DNA of 64,000 bases from Zoroaster sp. YZ-2022 (GCA_029582265.1 CM055823.1:5270001-5334000); one strand, 5' to 3'. Counted from the stretch's first letter, positions 37,901 through 43,691 are shown. The notes: generated by a model from the sequence alone, not told the origin. Program-made: numbers and translations.

Positions 37901-40900
37901 TTTCAACATGTGAATGGACATGCAGACTTATACTAGAACTAATTTGAGTTGATTTATTTTATTTATTTTTTTTTTATTTTTTTTTTTTACCCTCAAATTT
38001 CCATAAAAATTGGACGGAAAAAGTTACCTCACTTTTCCGTCCATTTGTTGATGGAAATTTTAGGGTAATAAAAAAAATAATAGTAATAATCAACTCAAAT
38101 TATCTTTAGGATAAGCATGCATGTCTATTCAAATGTTGAAATTCTTTTTGGGTGGTTTCAGATATTAACCCTCCTATGTACAGTGTAGTTGCCATAGAAT
38201 TGTCAGACCTTTCAAAACCTTTCAAGTTTGCTGTACTGAAGGGTTTTGAAAAGTGAGAAAACTGTCTGACAAAAGGGACCTATGAAAGGTTTTAAAAGGT
38301 GAAACAACTCTCTGAACAAACTGGTGTTGAAATGTTTCAATACCTTTCAAAGGTGTGGTTGTTCAGTAGCAACAAATTCTGGAGGGTTTTAAAGGGTTCA
38401 TACATTATTGATAGCCATTTTGCCAGTAAGCAGATTTTGAAAGGTTTTGAAAGGTCAAACCATAGGAGGGTTAAAAACAAAATTACAACCATTAGAAAAA
38501 CTGCTAACGTGACGGTAGGAAAGTGGCCCCCTTTATTGTGTTTTATGTCATATAGTGTTGTTGAAAGACACCATCTTTACGGACATCTTGAATTTAGCTT
38601 TGAGCTGGGCTAAGCGTTTAAATTTTTCGCTGCAGTAAGGCCATTTTTTGTTTTAAATGTATCAGCTCCCGAAGATGGGCGGATAACGGGGGAAAATTTT
38701 GATTTTGTTTATAGTCTGTACATGTACATATATGGATTTATCATGCATGTACATTGTACATGTATGTGGGTGGCTCTGGCAAAACCGTACTTGGACCCAA
38801 CTTTCAAAAGTGAACATTTGGTATAGTTTGATTCTCAAGATATTCCTCTTTCATTTGATACCAGATTTGTAGAAATCTGAATTTGTAGGTGTTCGAGCTA
38901 TAGTTTTTCTCAATTTTTTTCTATTTATTTATTTATTTTTTAATTTTAGTATAGTTTGATTCTCTACAAAAAAAATTGTTTTTGTGATTTCTACAGATCT
39001 GCTATCAAATGAAAGAGGAAAATCTAGAGAATCAAACTATACCAAAATCTCACTTTTGAAAATTGGGTCCAAGTTTAGGGTTTTGCCAGAGCCAGTCACA
39101 TGGAAGCTGGCACTGATGATTCCTGACTCATAGAGGGCCAAAGTTGCAGTACAGCCAAGCCTTTAAGAAGTGATAGTTTTGAGCAGTGGGCCCTTAATCC
39201 AAGTTATTAAAAGCCTAGAAATGCTTTGTTGACCAAAATGTGAATGTATACATGATACATGTTAAGTAAGACTAATTGCGGTGACACCGTGTGAAATTCT
39301 CAATTGAGTAGTAATTAGTTCTGATCGTCCTCGGTGTGCTCTGATTGTCCTCGGTGTGCTCTGATCGTCCTCGGTGTGCTCTGATCGTCCTCGGTGTGCT
39401 CTGATCGTCCTCGGTGTGCTCTGATCGTCCTCGGTGTGGCTCTGATCGTCCTCGGTGTGCTCTGATCGTCCTCGGGGTGCTCTGATCGTCCTCGGGGTGC
39501 TCTGATCGTCCTCGGGGTGCTCTGATCGTCCTCGGTGTGCTCTGATCGTCCTCGGTGTGCTCTGATCGTCCTCGGTGTGCTCTGATCGTCCTCAGTGTGC
39601 TCTGATCGTCCTCAGTGTGGCTCTGATCGTCCTCAGTGTGGCTCTGATCGTCCTCAGTGTGGCTCTGATCGTCCTCGGGGTGCTCTGATCGTCCTCGGGG
39701 TGCTCTGATCATCCTCGGTGTGCTCTGATCGTCCTCGGTGTGCTCTGATCGTCCTCGGTGTGCTCTGATCGTCCTCGGTGTGCTCTGATCGTCCTCAGTG
39801 TGCTCTGATCGTCCTCAGTGTGGCTCTGATCGCCCCTCGTGTGGCTCTGATCGTCCTCAGTGTGGCTCTGATCGTCCTCGGGGTGCTCTGATCGTCCTCG
39901 GGGTGCTCTGATCATCCTCGGTGTGCTCTGATCGTCCTCGGTGTGCTCTGATCGTCCTCGGTGTGCTCTGATCGTCCTCAGTGTGGCTCCTGAGGACCAT
40001 CAGAGCACACTGATCGAAACGTTGAGTTGTAACCTCCAGTTCTTCTCAGAACTAATTACTACTCAATTGTGAATTTCACATGGTGTCACTGCAATTAGTC
40101 TTACTTATCCTCCTCACCATGCAAAGCTACAAGTCTTATGATACATGTTTGCGACTTAATGTTTTGCAAGATCTCAAATGCAGCACATTTATCCAAGCAT
40201 GCATTTTCAGTGAGTGTCAGAATTTCCGGAAATTCAGATTTCAGGATTCCTGAAACCCTTTTTCTTTTAACCAACAGCCTACCACACTTCACATATAGTT
40301 CTTAGAACAGTCTCCATGTGCCATCATTTTCTACAAATAATCTTTAGTTTCTTCTCCAATTCACAGTTTTAGAATTCTTCAACAATGTCAATGTTCTATA
40401 TGGGGTCGTCTCTGGTGAGTCCTGTACGAGTGAAACATGTCCGAGTATGTCGGCACCGGGGAACACGTGAGTACACATCAAACTATAGCAGAATAGGAAT
40501 CCTTTTATATAACCAATAGAGGGCGCTGTAACCTTTTAGGTATACAGTAATTTATTAAATTTTTTATTTATTATTTCAGGCAATTCAAATAAAACAATCA
40601 CAGACATACTAAGAAAGCCAAACAACTAAAAACGAGGCTGGTGCTGAAGACTATGAGAGCATACTGATTGAAACGTCGAGTTGTACCTCCAGTTCTTTTC
40701 AGAACTAATTACTACTCAATTGAGCATTTCACATGGTGTCACCGCAATTAGTCTTACTTATGATTCCTGGCTCATTAAGAGAGGAGGGCCAAAGTCATGG
40801 TACAGCCAAGCCTTTGAGAAGCTCAGCCAGGCCCAGTCTTTGCCCAGGCCTAGAGGCCTATATAATCCCCTAGCTGAGCACAAAAGACCCTTTACTAATT

Positions 40901-42194
40901 ACAAATTTGACTGACACCTCAGCTGTCTTTAGTTCACAACTGCAGCCATTATGATGAGCTCTACTTGGCTGGGCTAGGCCCTCCAGAAGCCCAGGTTATG
41001 TTGATTGGCAGGTACTGTATTGTTACAGGATTAGGACTCACAAAAGACAGTTTAGGAGGCCAGATGGCCTGGGCATGGCTGGGCTTCTCAAAGGCTTGGC
41101 TGTACCATGACTTTGAATAATATTCAGCTTTACACATGTACAAGTTTCTAGTAAGTTTAAGAATCACAATCTCACTGAGCGATTGTTGAGTTTTTATTTC
41201 TGATTTTATTTCTAGGCAATACCTTTGGCTCGACGACAAGGGGAAAAAACTCAAGTTAACAGCGCCACAATATATCAACTATGCCATGTCATATATACAG
41301 AAATATATCAATGATGAATCGGTTTTACCAACAAAATACGGTAAGTTTTTTCAAATGTTTGTTTGGTTTTCATTTAAAAATGCATGTTCCCTGCAAATTT
41401 CTACTTTTTTATGTCATTTTGTTAAAAGGGTGTTGTGTTTTGGTCTACCAAGGCTGAAGGGGTCGTTGTCAATGTGGGTACTCCCCAATGGTACCCAGGC
41501 AATCATAAAAGTCCTCTAACGTACGTACAAATAGGATTGAGATTGCGTGGGTACCATTGGGGAGTACCCTGGGTGACAATGACCCCTTCTGCATTACTAG
41601 TGTACAAATAGGATTGAGATTGCGTGGGTACCATTGGGGAATACCCTGGGTGACAAAGACCCCTTCTGCATTACTAATGTACATATAGGATTGAGATTGC
41701 CTCGGTACCATTGGGGAGTACCCTGGGTGACAATGACTCCTTCTGCATTACTAATGTACATATAGGATTGAGATTGCCTCGGTACCATTAGGGAGTACCC
41801 TGGGTGAAAATGACCCCTTCTGCATTGCTAATGTACATATCCATAATCCAAATAATTAAAATAAAACAGCCTCAACCTTCATAATGTACATACACTTCTC
41901 TTTTTGCTTGCAGCTCACGTCTTCCCAAGTGATTTTGAGACGTTAGTGAAACGGGTCATAAAACTTCTCTTCCACATCATGGCGCATATCTACCATGCCC
42001 ACTACGAACAATTAGTGTACTTTGATCTCCATCGGCATCTCAACAGTCTATTTTGCCAGATGGTTCTTTTCTCCCAGGAATTTATTATCCTCGATGCGAA
42101 AGACCTTTCTGTGTTGGATGACTTGATTGAGGGTCTGGGTTTGAACAATGTGAACTCAAAATCGGCATCAAATAACGCGAGTGGAAGTTCATAG
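10911..42194 (+). CDS. MOB2: MOB kinase activator 2, complete five-exon gene
   Basis: Exons 10911-10927, 37622-37788, 40367-40466, 41216-41340 and 41914-42194 join without a phase break to 690 nt, 229 residues plus stop (human MOB2 is of similar length). MOB proteins are small adaptors that bind the N-terminal regulatory region of NDR/LATS-type AGC kinases; MOB2 binds NDR1/2 and is linked to cell shape, cell cycle and DNA-damage responses. The protein opens MEWFLSKAGRKEKK, like the MDWLMGKSK start of vertebrate MOB2, then has FLEPQYLGAQIIDFDM and LDQNEWL. The zinc ligands are Cys81 and Cys86 (CTSETC) and His161 and His166 (HIYHAH). The helical core ends with HLNSLF, FSQEFIILD and a variable Ser-rich tail. 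Introns are 26,694, 2,578, 749 and 573 bp, all GT-AG. The identity over MOB1, MOB3 or MOB4 rests on the N-terminus and the EPQ/LDQNEWL region. Confidence 0.94.
11172..11335. repeat. GAATGTCGTATCCGACC family MITE, left half
   Basis: It shares GGAAAGAATGTCGTATCC, the CCACTTTTTAA block, GTACAGAAAGCGAAAACT and ATCTTTAAAATCCACTT with 12128-12582, but the right half and right terminal repeat are missing. The 155-codon plus-strand frame at 11000-11467 overlaps it and is probably spurious. Confidence 0.55.
12128..12582. repeat. GAATGTCGTATCCGACC family MITE, complete
   Basis: The left end GGAAAGAATGTCGTATCCGG pairs with the right end AGATACGACATTCTACCC. The interior has CACTTTTTAAGGGC, AGAAAGCGAAAACT and CACTACGCATGTACAATGAC. 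Other copies are at 46633-46990 and 54207-54669. There is no transposase frame. Confidence 0.7.
12690..13415. repeat. 17-bp minisatellite, unit GACAACTCGACCCTTGT
   Basis: About 40 tandem units of 17 bp with sequence variants (ACCGTTGTGACACCTCG at the left; AGTCCTCWGTGACAACT interspersed). Because 17 is not a multiple of 3, three units give a 17-residue repeat (SCHKGRVVTRVELSQGS) and all three minus frames stay open. These are not genes. Confidence 0.92.
13816..14010. repeat. Dispersed repeat ending at the GGGTATCCGGATACCC palindrome, copy 1
   Basis: The blocks GACTCGTAGCATCC, CAGAGACTTCCATTTG, TTACGGGTTACTGG and GGTAATGACAG recur in reverse at 24565-24757 (with 25201-25230) and partly at 16690-16775. 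The right end runs into the ACCCAGGT minisatellite. Confidence 0.55.
13995..14375. repeat. ACCCAGRT/ATACCCAG minisatellite split by a SINE
   Basis: Octamer-like units ACCCAGGT, ACCCAGAT and ACACAGAT occur at 13995-14046 and again at 14240-14375. Between them sits a SINE fragment (14047-14240). It is a simple-sequence array. Confidence 0.8.
14047..14240 (-). mobile_element. SINE family 1, 3' half with (TAA)n tail
   Basis: The plus strand starts AAATAATAATAAATAGTGG, then TATAGCGCACAAATCC and GACGCTCATGGCGC. This is the tail shared with 22312-22660 and with the L2-like LINE end at 35870. The tRNA-like head is missing. Confidence 0.65.
14487..14535. mobile_element. TTAA element family A, left-end scrap
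   Basis: TTAACCTCCTACTTTAGC followed by ACTTTAGTGGCAAG. Then a TACATGTA insertion (14523-14530) and GCTATA, where a different MITE begins. Only the first ~50 bp are kept. Confidence 0.6.
14536..14907. repeat. MITE, ATGTGACCTGT family, copy 1
   Basis: The left end ATGTGACCTGTCACCAC with AAATGAGCTTAAAG pairs with the right end TTTACGCTCATTTCGTTG with CAGGTCACAT. It aligns along its length with 45644-46074. It is non-coding. Confidence 0.7.
14917..15552. repeat. Possible inverted-repeat element with AAGTCTGAGATCG ends
   Basis: AAGTCTGAGATCGCAGTT and TTTTGTCTGC near 14920 are inverted near 15520-15550 (GCAGACATAAAACC, CACGATCACAGACTTGG). The arms are imperfect and only one copy is seen, so this is tentative. 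Confidence 0.3.
15580..15670. mobile_element. TTAA element family A, internal fragment
   Basis: It matches the family A interior (CAGTCAACTGACTG, GATGTGCACACAGGGGCA, TGACCACCCTGA). Both terminal repeats are lost. Confidence 0.6.
15675..16075. repeat. ATATCG-ended inverted-repeat element, copy 1
   Basis: The left part (TATCGAATATCGCGATACC) and right part (GATATATGTTTGCCGATATATC, AAAATCGATATCG) are inverted relatives. The interior (AATTCCATGGAAACAAAATT, ACTTCAGAAGTACATAC, ATTTGTGATTTATTGTGA) recurs in reverse at 28990-29290. Confidence 0.55.
16371..16688. mobile_element. TTAA/CCCTCCTAC element, family A, full length
   Basis: It is 318 bp from TTAACCCTCCTACTACATG to GCAGTAGGAGGGTTAA, with TTAA at both ends. 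It has two extra CATGTA hexamers relative to its siblings (16386-16391 and 16570-16575). About a dozen TTGAC/GTCAA words fill the interior. The TTAA duplication and the CCC start are features of piggyBac-type elements. Confidence 0.8.
16868..20800 (-). mobile_element. CR1/L2-type LINE, nearly full length, decayed
   Basis: About 3.9 kb on the minus strand: a short 5' leader, a PHD-type zinc finger, an endonuclease, a reverse transcriptase, a thumb/C-terminal region and a 3' end with an AAAATGAATGAATGA tail. It lies inside MOB2 intron 1, antisense to the gene. A diverged relative of its 3' region is at 54790-55703. Confidence 0.85.
17327..20570 (-). pseudogene. LINE polyprotein remnant: PHD finger, endonuclease, reverse transcriptase
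   Basis: Read on the minus strand. A PHD-like C4HC3 finger (CVSC ... CNFC, VHLKC, WLCPVC) is broken by a TGA where a Trp would be expected and by a frame change. Apurinic-like endonuclease motifs follow: FNIRSL, GVIYKPP, TGDFNINLL, TLIDNIFTN, SDHFPV. Reverse-transcriptase motifs are NYRPISILP, QFGFRAKHST, FLDFSKAFDTLNHD, GSILGPLLFLIYINDI and the catalytic FADD, then a thumb region with FLGLYIDNKLSW. Frameshifts or stops near 20040-20100, 18220-18280 and 17955-17995 split it into at least four frames, so it cannot encode an intact protein. The motif order and the PHD finger fit the CR1/L2 group; the exact clade is not settled. Confidence 0.85.
21495..21578. repeat. CTTTAAAGGGACA-family MITE, one end
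   Basis: TTTAAAGAGTCGGTATCG, ATCAGAGCAGACTTTCAAC and AGGGCATGGAATCAGTG match the terminal part of 8964-9171. The rest is missing. Confidence 0.5.
21638..21931. mobile_element. TTAA element family A, 5' truncated
   Basis: From AAGTGGCAAGTACACATG to TAGGAGGGTTAA (21928-21931). The left CCCTCCTAC end is replaced by unrelated sequence. It carries a CATGTA gain at 21829-21836. Confidence 0.65.
22024..23034. mobile_element. 1.0-kb element with ATGCTATGGTCCCACAG ends and TTTCGA-saturated interior
   Basis: ATGCTATGGTCCCACAG at 22024 is inverted exactly at 23018-23034. Most of the interior consists of diverged TTTCGAC, TTTCGAT, GTTTAGA and TATCGAC words. A SINE (22312-22660) is nested inside. No transposase frame; class unknown. 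Confidence 0.65.
22312..22660 (-). mobile_element. tRNA-Leu(CAA)-derived SINE, full length
   Basis: The minus-strand head has acceptor-like GTGTCGT/GTGACAC, A-box TGGCCGAGCGGTC, an anticodon stem-loop CCGGA-TTCAAGT-TCTGG giving anticodon CAA, a type II variable arm TGTT-AGC-AACA and B-box GGGTTCGAATC. A body follows, then a tail (GCGCCTTGAGCACCAC, GGTGGATACGTGCGC, (TTA)n) that matches the 3' end of the L2-like LINE at 35870-36525. This is the best-preserved SINE of the window. Confidence 0.85.
23060..23500. repeat. GGCCAAAATTGCTGGATC-type repeat, copy 3
   Basis: It shares GGACAAACGCTCATACCCC, GATCCAGCAATTTTG, CAGAAACTGGAGATTTTTTG and T-runs with 4121-4416 and 9230-9660. It contains two long T tracts (23170-23210). 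Confidence 0.5.
23742..24218. mobile_element. TTAA/CCCTCCTAC element, family B
   Basis: It is 477 bp from TTAACCTTCCTACTGATA to AAAGTAGGAGGGTTAA. The ends match family A but the interior is different: repeated CCATTTGAAACCATTCAAA words in both orientations, including a direct partial duplication (23746-23800 and 23845-23895). It is non-coding. Confidence 0.7.
24253..24564. mobile_element. TTAA/CCCTCCTAC element, family A, full length
   Basis: It is 312 bp with TTAA at both ends (24253-24256 and 24561-24564) and termini TTAACCCTCCTACTCGAGC and TAGCAGTAGGAGGGTTAA. Only 34 bp separate it from the family B element. Confidence 0.8.
24565..24757. repeat. Dispersed repeat with GTATCCAGGTACCCGGATACCC, copy 2 (reverse of 13816-14010)
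   Basis: GACTGAAACTGTCATTACCC, TTTACCCGTAAACGAC, CAAATGGAAGTCTCTGA and GGGATGCTACGAGTC are the reverse complement of blocks in copy 1. The palindromic MITE at 24757-25200 is inserted near its end; the flank resumes at 25195-25230. Confidence 0.6.
24757..25200. repeat. Palindromic MITE, ACACAATAAAGGGGGCCAC family, copy 1
   Basis: Near-perfect inverted arms along about 430 bp: AAAACACAATAAAGGGGGCC at the left, the same inverted at the right, and a centre around GGACGGAAAAGTGAGGTAACT. GTCATT is present on both sides and may be the target duplication. A second copy lies at 37798-38549. Confidence 0.75.
25668..26095. repeat. MITE with AGCCCTAACC ends and AATCCGCCAAAATCC words
   Basis: The left AGCCCTAACCCC and right GTGGTTAGGGCT are inverted. 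Reiterated CCTGAATCCRCCAAAATCC words lie in both orientations, including a perfect ~27-bp-arm hairpin at 25796-25850. Confidence 0.6.
26507..27110. repeat. hAT-like MITE with CAGGGTTGTAGCTA ends
   Basis: CAGGGTTGTAGCTA at 26507 is inverted at 27097-27110 (TAGCTACAACCCTG). CAGGG starts are typical of hAT-type termini. The interior has CCGACCGG-rich sequence and no transposase. No exact 8-bp target duplication is seen. Confidence 0.5.
27229..27272. repeat. Interstitial telomere-like (CCCTAA)n
   Basis: Six perfect CCCTAA units between GCCGGGTA and CCCGGACACCCGGC. It could be an interstitial telomeric repeat or an expanded terminus of the CCCTAACC-ended MITE family, whose right-end-like sequence (GGAGTTAGGGTTAA) lies at 27408-27421. 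Confidence 0.85.
27880..28450. repeat. Foldback element copy with a nested dispersed repeat
   Basis: The arms (GTAGTAATTAGTTCTG AAAAGAACTGGAGG at 27900-27935; CCTCTAGTTCTTTTCAG at 28412-28445) are those of 31364-31618. The centre is replaced by a copy of the 940-1192 repeat, itself interrupted around 28095-28305. Confidence 0.55.
28985..29295. repeat. ATATCG-ended inverted-repeat element, copy 2
   Basis: In reverse it matches 15675-16075 (ATATATCGGCAAACATATATC, TTCTGAAGTAG, AATTTTGTTTCCATGGAATTTC). It is interrupted at the right. Confidence 0.5.
29345..30060. repeat. CCCTAACC-ended MITEs and a TTAGGGTTAA minisatellite
   Basis: A cluster with AATCCTTCAAAATCCT words and TTAGGGTT ends (29345-29515), a MITE from AACCCTAACCACTTC (29618), and then a ~43-bp tandem array (about 29810-30055) of unit GGTTCCTAGCCAGAATACC + TATAGGGGGTTAGGGTTAA. 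The array unit is the right end of the MITE, amplified. Confidence 0.65.
30895..31172. repeat. 58-bp tandem repeat, about 5 copies
   Basis: Unit GGAGGTTCAGGGGGCTTTGT-CCTCTAGACCAAAGGGAGAC-CCAGGCCTGCTACCCACA. The first copy is shorter. Short GDPG-type open frames are by-products. Confidence 0.85.
31364..31618. repeat. Foldback element with GATCGAAACGTCGAG core, most complete copy
   Basis: The arms are nearly perfect inverted repeats: AAGTAAGACTAATTGCGG, GAGTAGTAATTAGTTCTG, GAACTGGAGGTTACAACTC and CGTTTCGATCAGTATGCTC, each inverted on the other side. The whole element would fold into a ~110-bp-stem hairpin. Related copies: 27880-28450, 39275-40115, 40650-40765, 44399-44940. Confidence 0.75.
31725..31932. 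repeat. CTTTAAAGGGACA-family MITE, diverged copy
   Basis: It contains AACACAGTGACTGAAAAT, ATATGACCTTATCATGTGG, TTTTCAGTCACCGAGTTAA and CTGATTCCATGCCCTG in the order of 8964-9171 reversed. It carries a 12-bp CATGTACATGTA gain at 31871-31882. Confidence 0.6.
32425..33310. repeat. 81-bp tandem repeat, about 11 copies
   Basis: Unit TATGAGTATGCTTACTCTCT-TTGAATCAAGATATACATTG-AAGGGAAGGTACAACATTGG-TAATGTTGGCAAAACTGCTTC. Since 81 is a multiple of 3, frames on both strands stay open and give 27-residue peptide repeats. It lies within MOB2 intron 1; no splice evidence for coding use. Confidence 0.9.
34444..34964. repeat. CTTTAAAGGGACA-family MITE, split by a TTAA element
   Basis: The outer parts 34444-34503 and 34804-34964 rejoin to the 8964-9171 sequence. 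TTAAAGGGACAGTATTGTC is at the left end and CGTGTCCCTTTAAA at the right. Confidence 0.75.
34500..34807. mobile_element. TTAA/CCCTCCTAC element, family A, nested
   Basis: It is 308 bp with TTAA at 34500-34503 and 34804-34807. The empty site in the 8964-9171 MITE reads TAGATTAACTCAGTG; here it reads TAGATTAACCCTCC...GAGGGTTAACCCAGTG. This demonstrates a TTAA target duplication directly. Confidence 0.9.
35026..35300. repeat. Inverted-repeat element, AGAAGGTCGTAAGC family
   Basis: AGAAGGTCGTAAGCAATAAA at 35078 is inverted at 35269-35292 (AATTGCTTACGACCTTTTGC). A small perfect hairpin GAAGAAGGTCGTAAGGC/ACGACCTTCTTC sits at 35029-35060. Confidence 0.45.
35810..37520. repeat. 114-bp tandem repeat (CCCGATTGGGAGA / CCCAATGAGGATA), split by a LINE
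   Basis: Regular 114-bp units at 37201, 37315 and 37429, with diverged units from 36530 and a last unit fragment left of the LINE (35815-35860). Each unit holds TCCCGATTGGGAGA, TCTCCCAATGAGGATA and CCCCAATCGGGAAACCC. Open frames of 38-residue repeats are by-products. The array ends about 100 bp before MOB2 exon 2. Confidence 0.8.
35870..36525 (-). mobile_element. L2-like LINE, 5'-truncated 3' end
   Basis: The minus strand encodes the RT C-terminal region: SRLDNGNALLYGLP, RLQHIQNTAARVV, LKELHWLPVSQRIVFK, GDRSFSVAAPRLWNHLP and a final FKSMLKTHL. The reading frame is open in 36015-36520. The 3'UTR ends GCGCCTTGAGCGCCC, GGTGGATATGTGCGCGC, AAAATCTTTATTATTATT. It is inserted in the 114-bp array and is the likely partner of the SINE family. 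Confidence 0.8.
37622..37788 (+). CDS. MOB2: MOB2 coding exon 2
   Basis: 167 nt, acceptor TTTGGCTCACAG, donor GTGAGT. It encodes SKAGRKEKKPQTP (basic, flexible), FLEPQYLGAQIIDFDM and LPKGLDQNEWLGSN, the N-terminal helix region typical of MOB2. A palindromic MITE begins about 10 bp past the donor. Confidence 0.94.
37798..38549. repeat. Palindromic MITE, ACACAATAAAGGGGGCCAC family, copy 2, with nested TTAA element
   Basis: The left end GACATAAAACACAATAAAG starts within MOB2 intron 2, at about +10 from the donor. The right end CTTTATTGTGTTTTATGTC is its inverse. The centre CCATAAAAATTGGACGG and the arms match 24757-25200. The right arm is opened by a TTAA element. Confidence 0.75.
38165..38474. 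mobile_element. TTAA/CCCTCCTAC element, family C, nested
   Basis: It is 310 bp from TTAACCCTCCTATG to CATAGGAGGGTTAA. The ends are shared with families A and B, but the interior is made of CCTTTCAAAA/TTTTGAAAGG words. The host MITE resumes exactly after it (AAACAAAATTACAACC). Confidence 0.75.
38768..39105. repeat. Palindromic element, GGCTCTGGCAAAACC ends
   Basis: GTGGCTCTGGCAAAACC and TTGGACCCAACTTTC at the left are inverted at the right (AAATTGGGTCCAAGTTTAGG, GTTTTGCCAGAGCC). Inner arms TATAGTTTGATTCTC and TTTCATTTGATA are also inverted. A long hairpin without coding sequence. Confidence 0.7.
39275..40115. repeat. Foldback element carrying a 20-bp tandem array
   Basis: The outer arms (ACTAATTGCGGTGACACCG, GTAGTAATTAGTTCTGA at the left; CAGAACTAATTACTACTC and CACTGCAATTAGTCTTAC at the right) are those of 31364-31618. 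Between them (39323-39990) are about 33 units of CTGATCGTCCTCGGTGTGCT, some 21 bp. The array unit is part of the normal hairpin core, amplified. Confidence 0.8.
40367..40466 (+). CDS. MOB2: MOB2 coding exon 3
   Basis: 100 nt, acceptor CTCCAATTCACAG, donor GTGAGTAC. It encodes LEFFNNVNVLYG and the first zinc-ligand pair Cys81/Cys86 in SCTSETCPSM. An internal TCTGGTGAGT (about 40412-40421) looks like a second, cryptic donor. Confidence 0.94.
40650..40765. repeat. Foldback element, right half
   Basis: GAGCATACTGATTGAAACG, GTACCTCCAGTTCTTTTC and GAACTAATTACTACTC match the right arm of 31364-31618. It lies in MOB2 intron 3. Confidence 0.65.
40783..41115. repeat. GGCCAAAGTCATGGTACAGCC family, copy 2
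   Basis: The ends GGAGGGCCAAAGTCATGG and GGCTGTACCATGACTTTG are inverted. The interior (GAAGCCCAGGTTATGTTGAT, TTAGGACTCACAAAAGACAG) corresponds to 4811-5084 in part inverted. It occupies nearly half of MOB2 intron 3. Confidence 0.65.
41216..41340 (+). CDS. MOB2: MOB2 coding exon 4
   Basis: 125 nt, acceptor TTTTATTTCTAG, donor GTAAGT. It encodes YLWLDDKGKKLKLTAPQYI and SYIQKYINDESVLPTKY, the conserved WxD and APxY segments of MOB domains. Confidence 0.95.
41477..41845. repeat. 77-bp tandem repeat, about 4.5 copies
   Basis: Units repeat every 77 bp at TAGGATTGAGATTGC (41532, 41609, 41686, 41763), each with GGTACCATTGGGGAGTACCC and CCCCTTCTGCATTACT. An inverted scrap (GGGTACTCCCCAATGGTACC) precedes the array. 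It lies in MOB2 intron 4. Confidence 0.85.
41914..42194 (+). CDS. MOB2: MOB2 terminal coding exon
   Basis: 281 nt, acceptor CTTTTTGCTTGCAG, TAG stop at 42192-42194. It encodes FPSDFETLVKRVIKLLFH, the second zinc-ligand pair His161/His166 (HIYHAH), HLNSLF, the FSQEFIILDAKDLSVLDDL helix and a Ser/Asn-rich tail. Confidence 0.95.
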
Positions 42195-42580
42195 TTGCTA
42201 GAACAAGTCTGGATTGTTTTTCATTGAAGCATCATGGGTGATTACGGTTAACATTAAGGTTCTGTAGTTCAACAAATGTCAACGCATTGCAGAGTTGGCC
42301 GCAGGGAAAACAAGCTACGTACACCAGGGCTAGGGATCGTGGCAGATGCATTATGGATCCGCAGCAACAATTCAACGTCACCACCAGGAATACACTCATC
42401 GGCTAATTTGTTGTCCAGCAGATGCATTATGGGTAACAATCATCTTGTCCGCCTGGAACTTCTTGTTGAAAGTTGGTTGTCAGGGTAATGCTTCATGGAG
42501 GTAGATTAACCTTTGAAAAGTGTAACCATGGTAACAGATGTATGACATCATGACATGGCTCTTGAGCAACCAGTGACCTA
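42195..42580 (+). other. MOB2: Presumed MOB2 3'UTR
   Basis: Repeat-poor sequence directly after the stop, before a MITE at 42586. The polyadenylation site is not identified, so the 3' limit is arbitrary. Confidence 0.4.
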
Positions 42581-42585
42581 TGACC

Positions 42586-42760
42586 TGGGGCCAATTTCAT
42601 ATAGTTGCTAAGCAGAGAATTTTGCTAAGCAAATATTATTGCTAAGCAATATAAAACAGACTACCAGCCAAAATACATACATTTTGTATGAAAGTTTGGC
42701 TGGTAACCAAAGAAATCTGCTAAGCAAATTTTTCTGGTAAGCAATTGTATCGGCCTATTT
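42586..42760. repeat. CAATTTCATAGAGCTGCTTAGC family element, copy 2
   Basis: GCCAATTTCATATAGTTGC, GACTACCAGCCAAAATACA, GTTTGGCTGGTAACCAAAG and CTGGTAAGCAATTGTATCGG follow the order of 2531-2689. The right end is diverged. Confidence 0.6.
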
Positions 42761-43691
42761 TACATGTATACATGTTTAAAATTGGCCTCAGGCAATCTCT
42801 ATGTTCTACTGCATCTGTAAAGTGATTGTGTGTTTTTTCAGGTACTGTTTGTGTTGCAATAAGCCTCAGTCATGACTGTTGAGCGCAGAAAATTTGCTTA
42901 GCAAAAACCACATAAAGCCACATAATGTATATTACTTCTGGCAGATTACCAGCTTAATATTGCAAAGCAATATTTGGGCCATGGTGACTCTTGTCAGAGC
43001 GTGTGAGAATTTGAAGCTATCAGTGAACCATCTTATCAGCGTTGCATGAAACCCCATGCCGTATAATAGAAATAGATGTCACATTGGAGATAGCAGAATA
43101 TGGACTCAAAATGGACGACTATTCGCCAGTGCTCATGGAACACAAGGGTGTTATGCATTAGCGTACACCGAGAAGTGGGCATTTTGAATCCAAATTGCAC
43201 AGTTGTCACAACTAAATTCCTTTATCACTGCCTTTTACATGCAGTTTTCTTTCATGCAAATTCGCCTCTCCATAAGGAATACACGTGTAGTCTGGCCCTT
43301 TTTATATAATTAGAATCAGCACCATAATTGTACTTACAGACAGGGAATCAGACCAAGATGGCCACAGCATGATATGGCTCTGTCAGACAGTTAACATGTA
43401 GATGGAGATCTCTTTGTATAAACTTGTACAAAAACAAGTATTATTGATATATTCAAGTAATATATGGTTCATTTTGCTATCCAGAGGTGGATCTTAACAT
43501 CCCCCCGGCAGCCTGGTGCGGGCAAATTTGCCGTCAGCCAGGTAAAATACCAATGGATGGCCAATCACAGTGCTTATTACACATCGCATAACCGCAAACA
43601 AGAAAATTTCCACGCTTGTGCATTTGGTTGTGCGAGAACGTTTGATGACACAGAAACGCATCACATGAACAAAAGGAAACAAGTGATAAAA

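Noticed and set aside
39272..39915. Regular 20-bp direct repeats resembling a CRISPR array
   Set aside because: Units are contiguous with no unique spacers, and the context is an animal foldback element.
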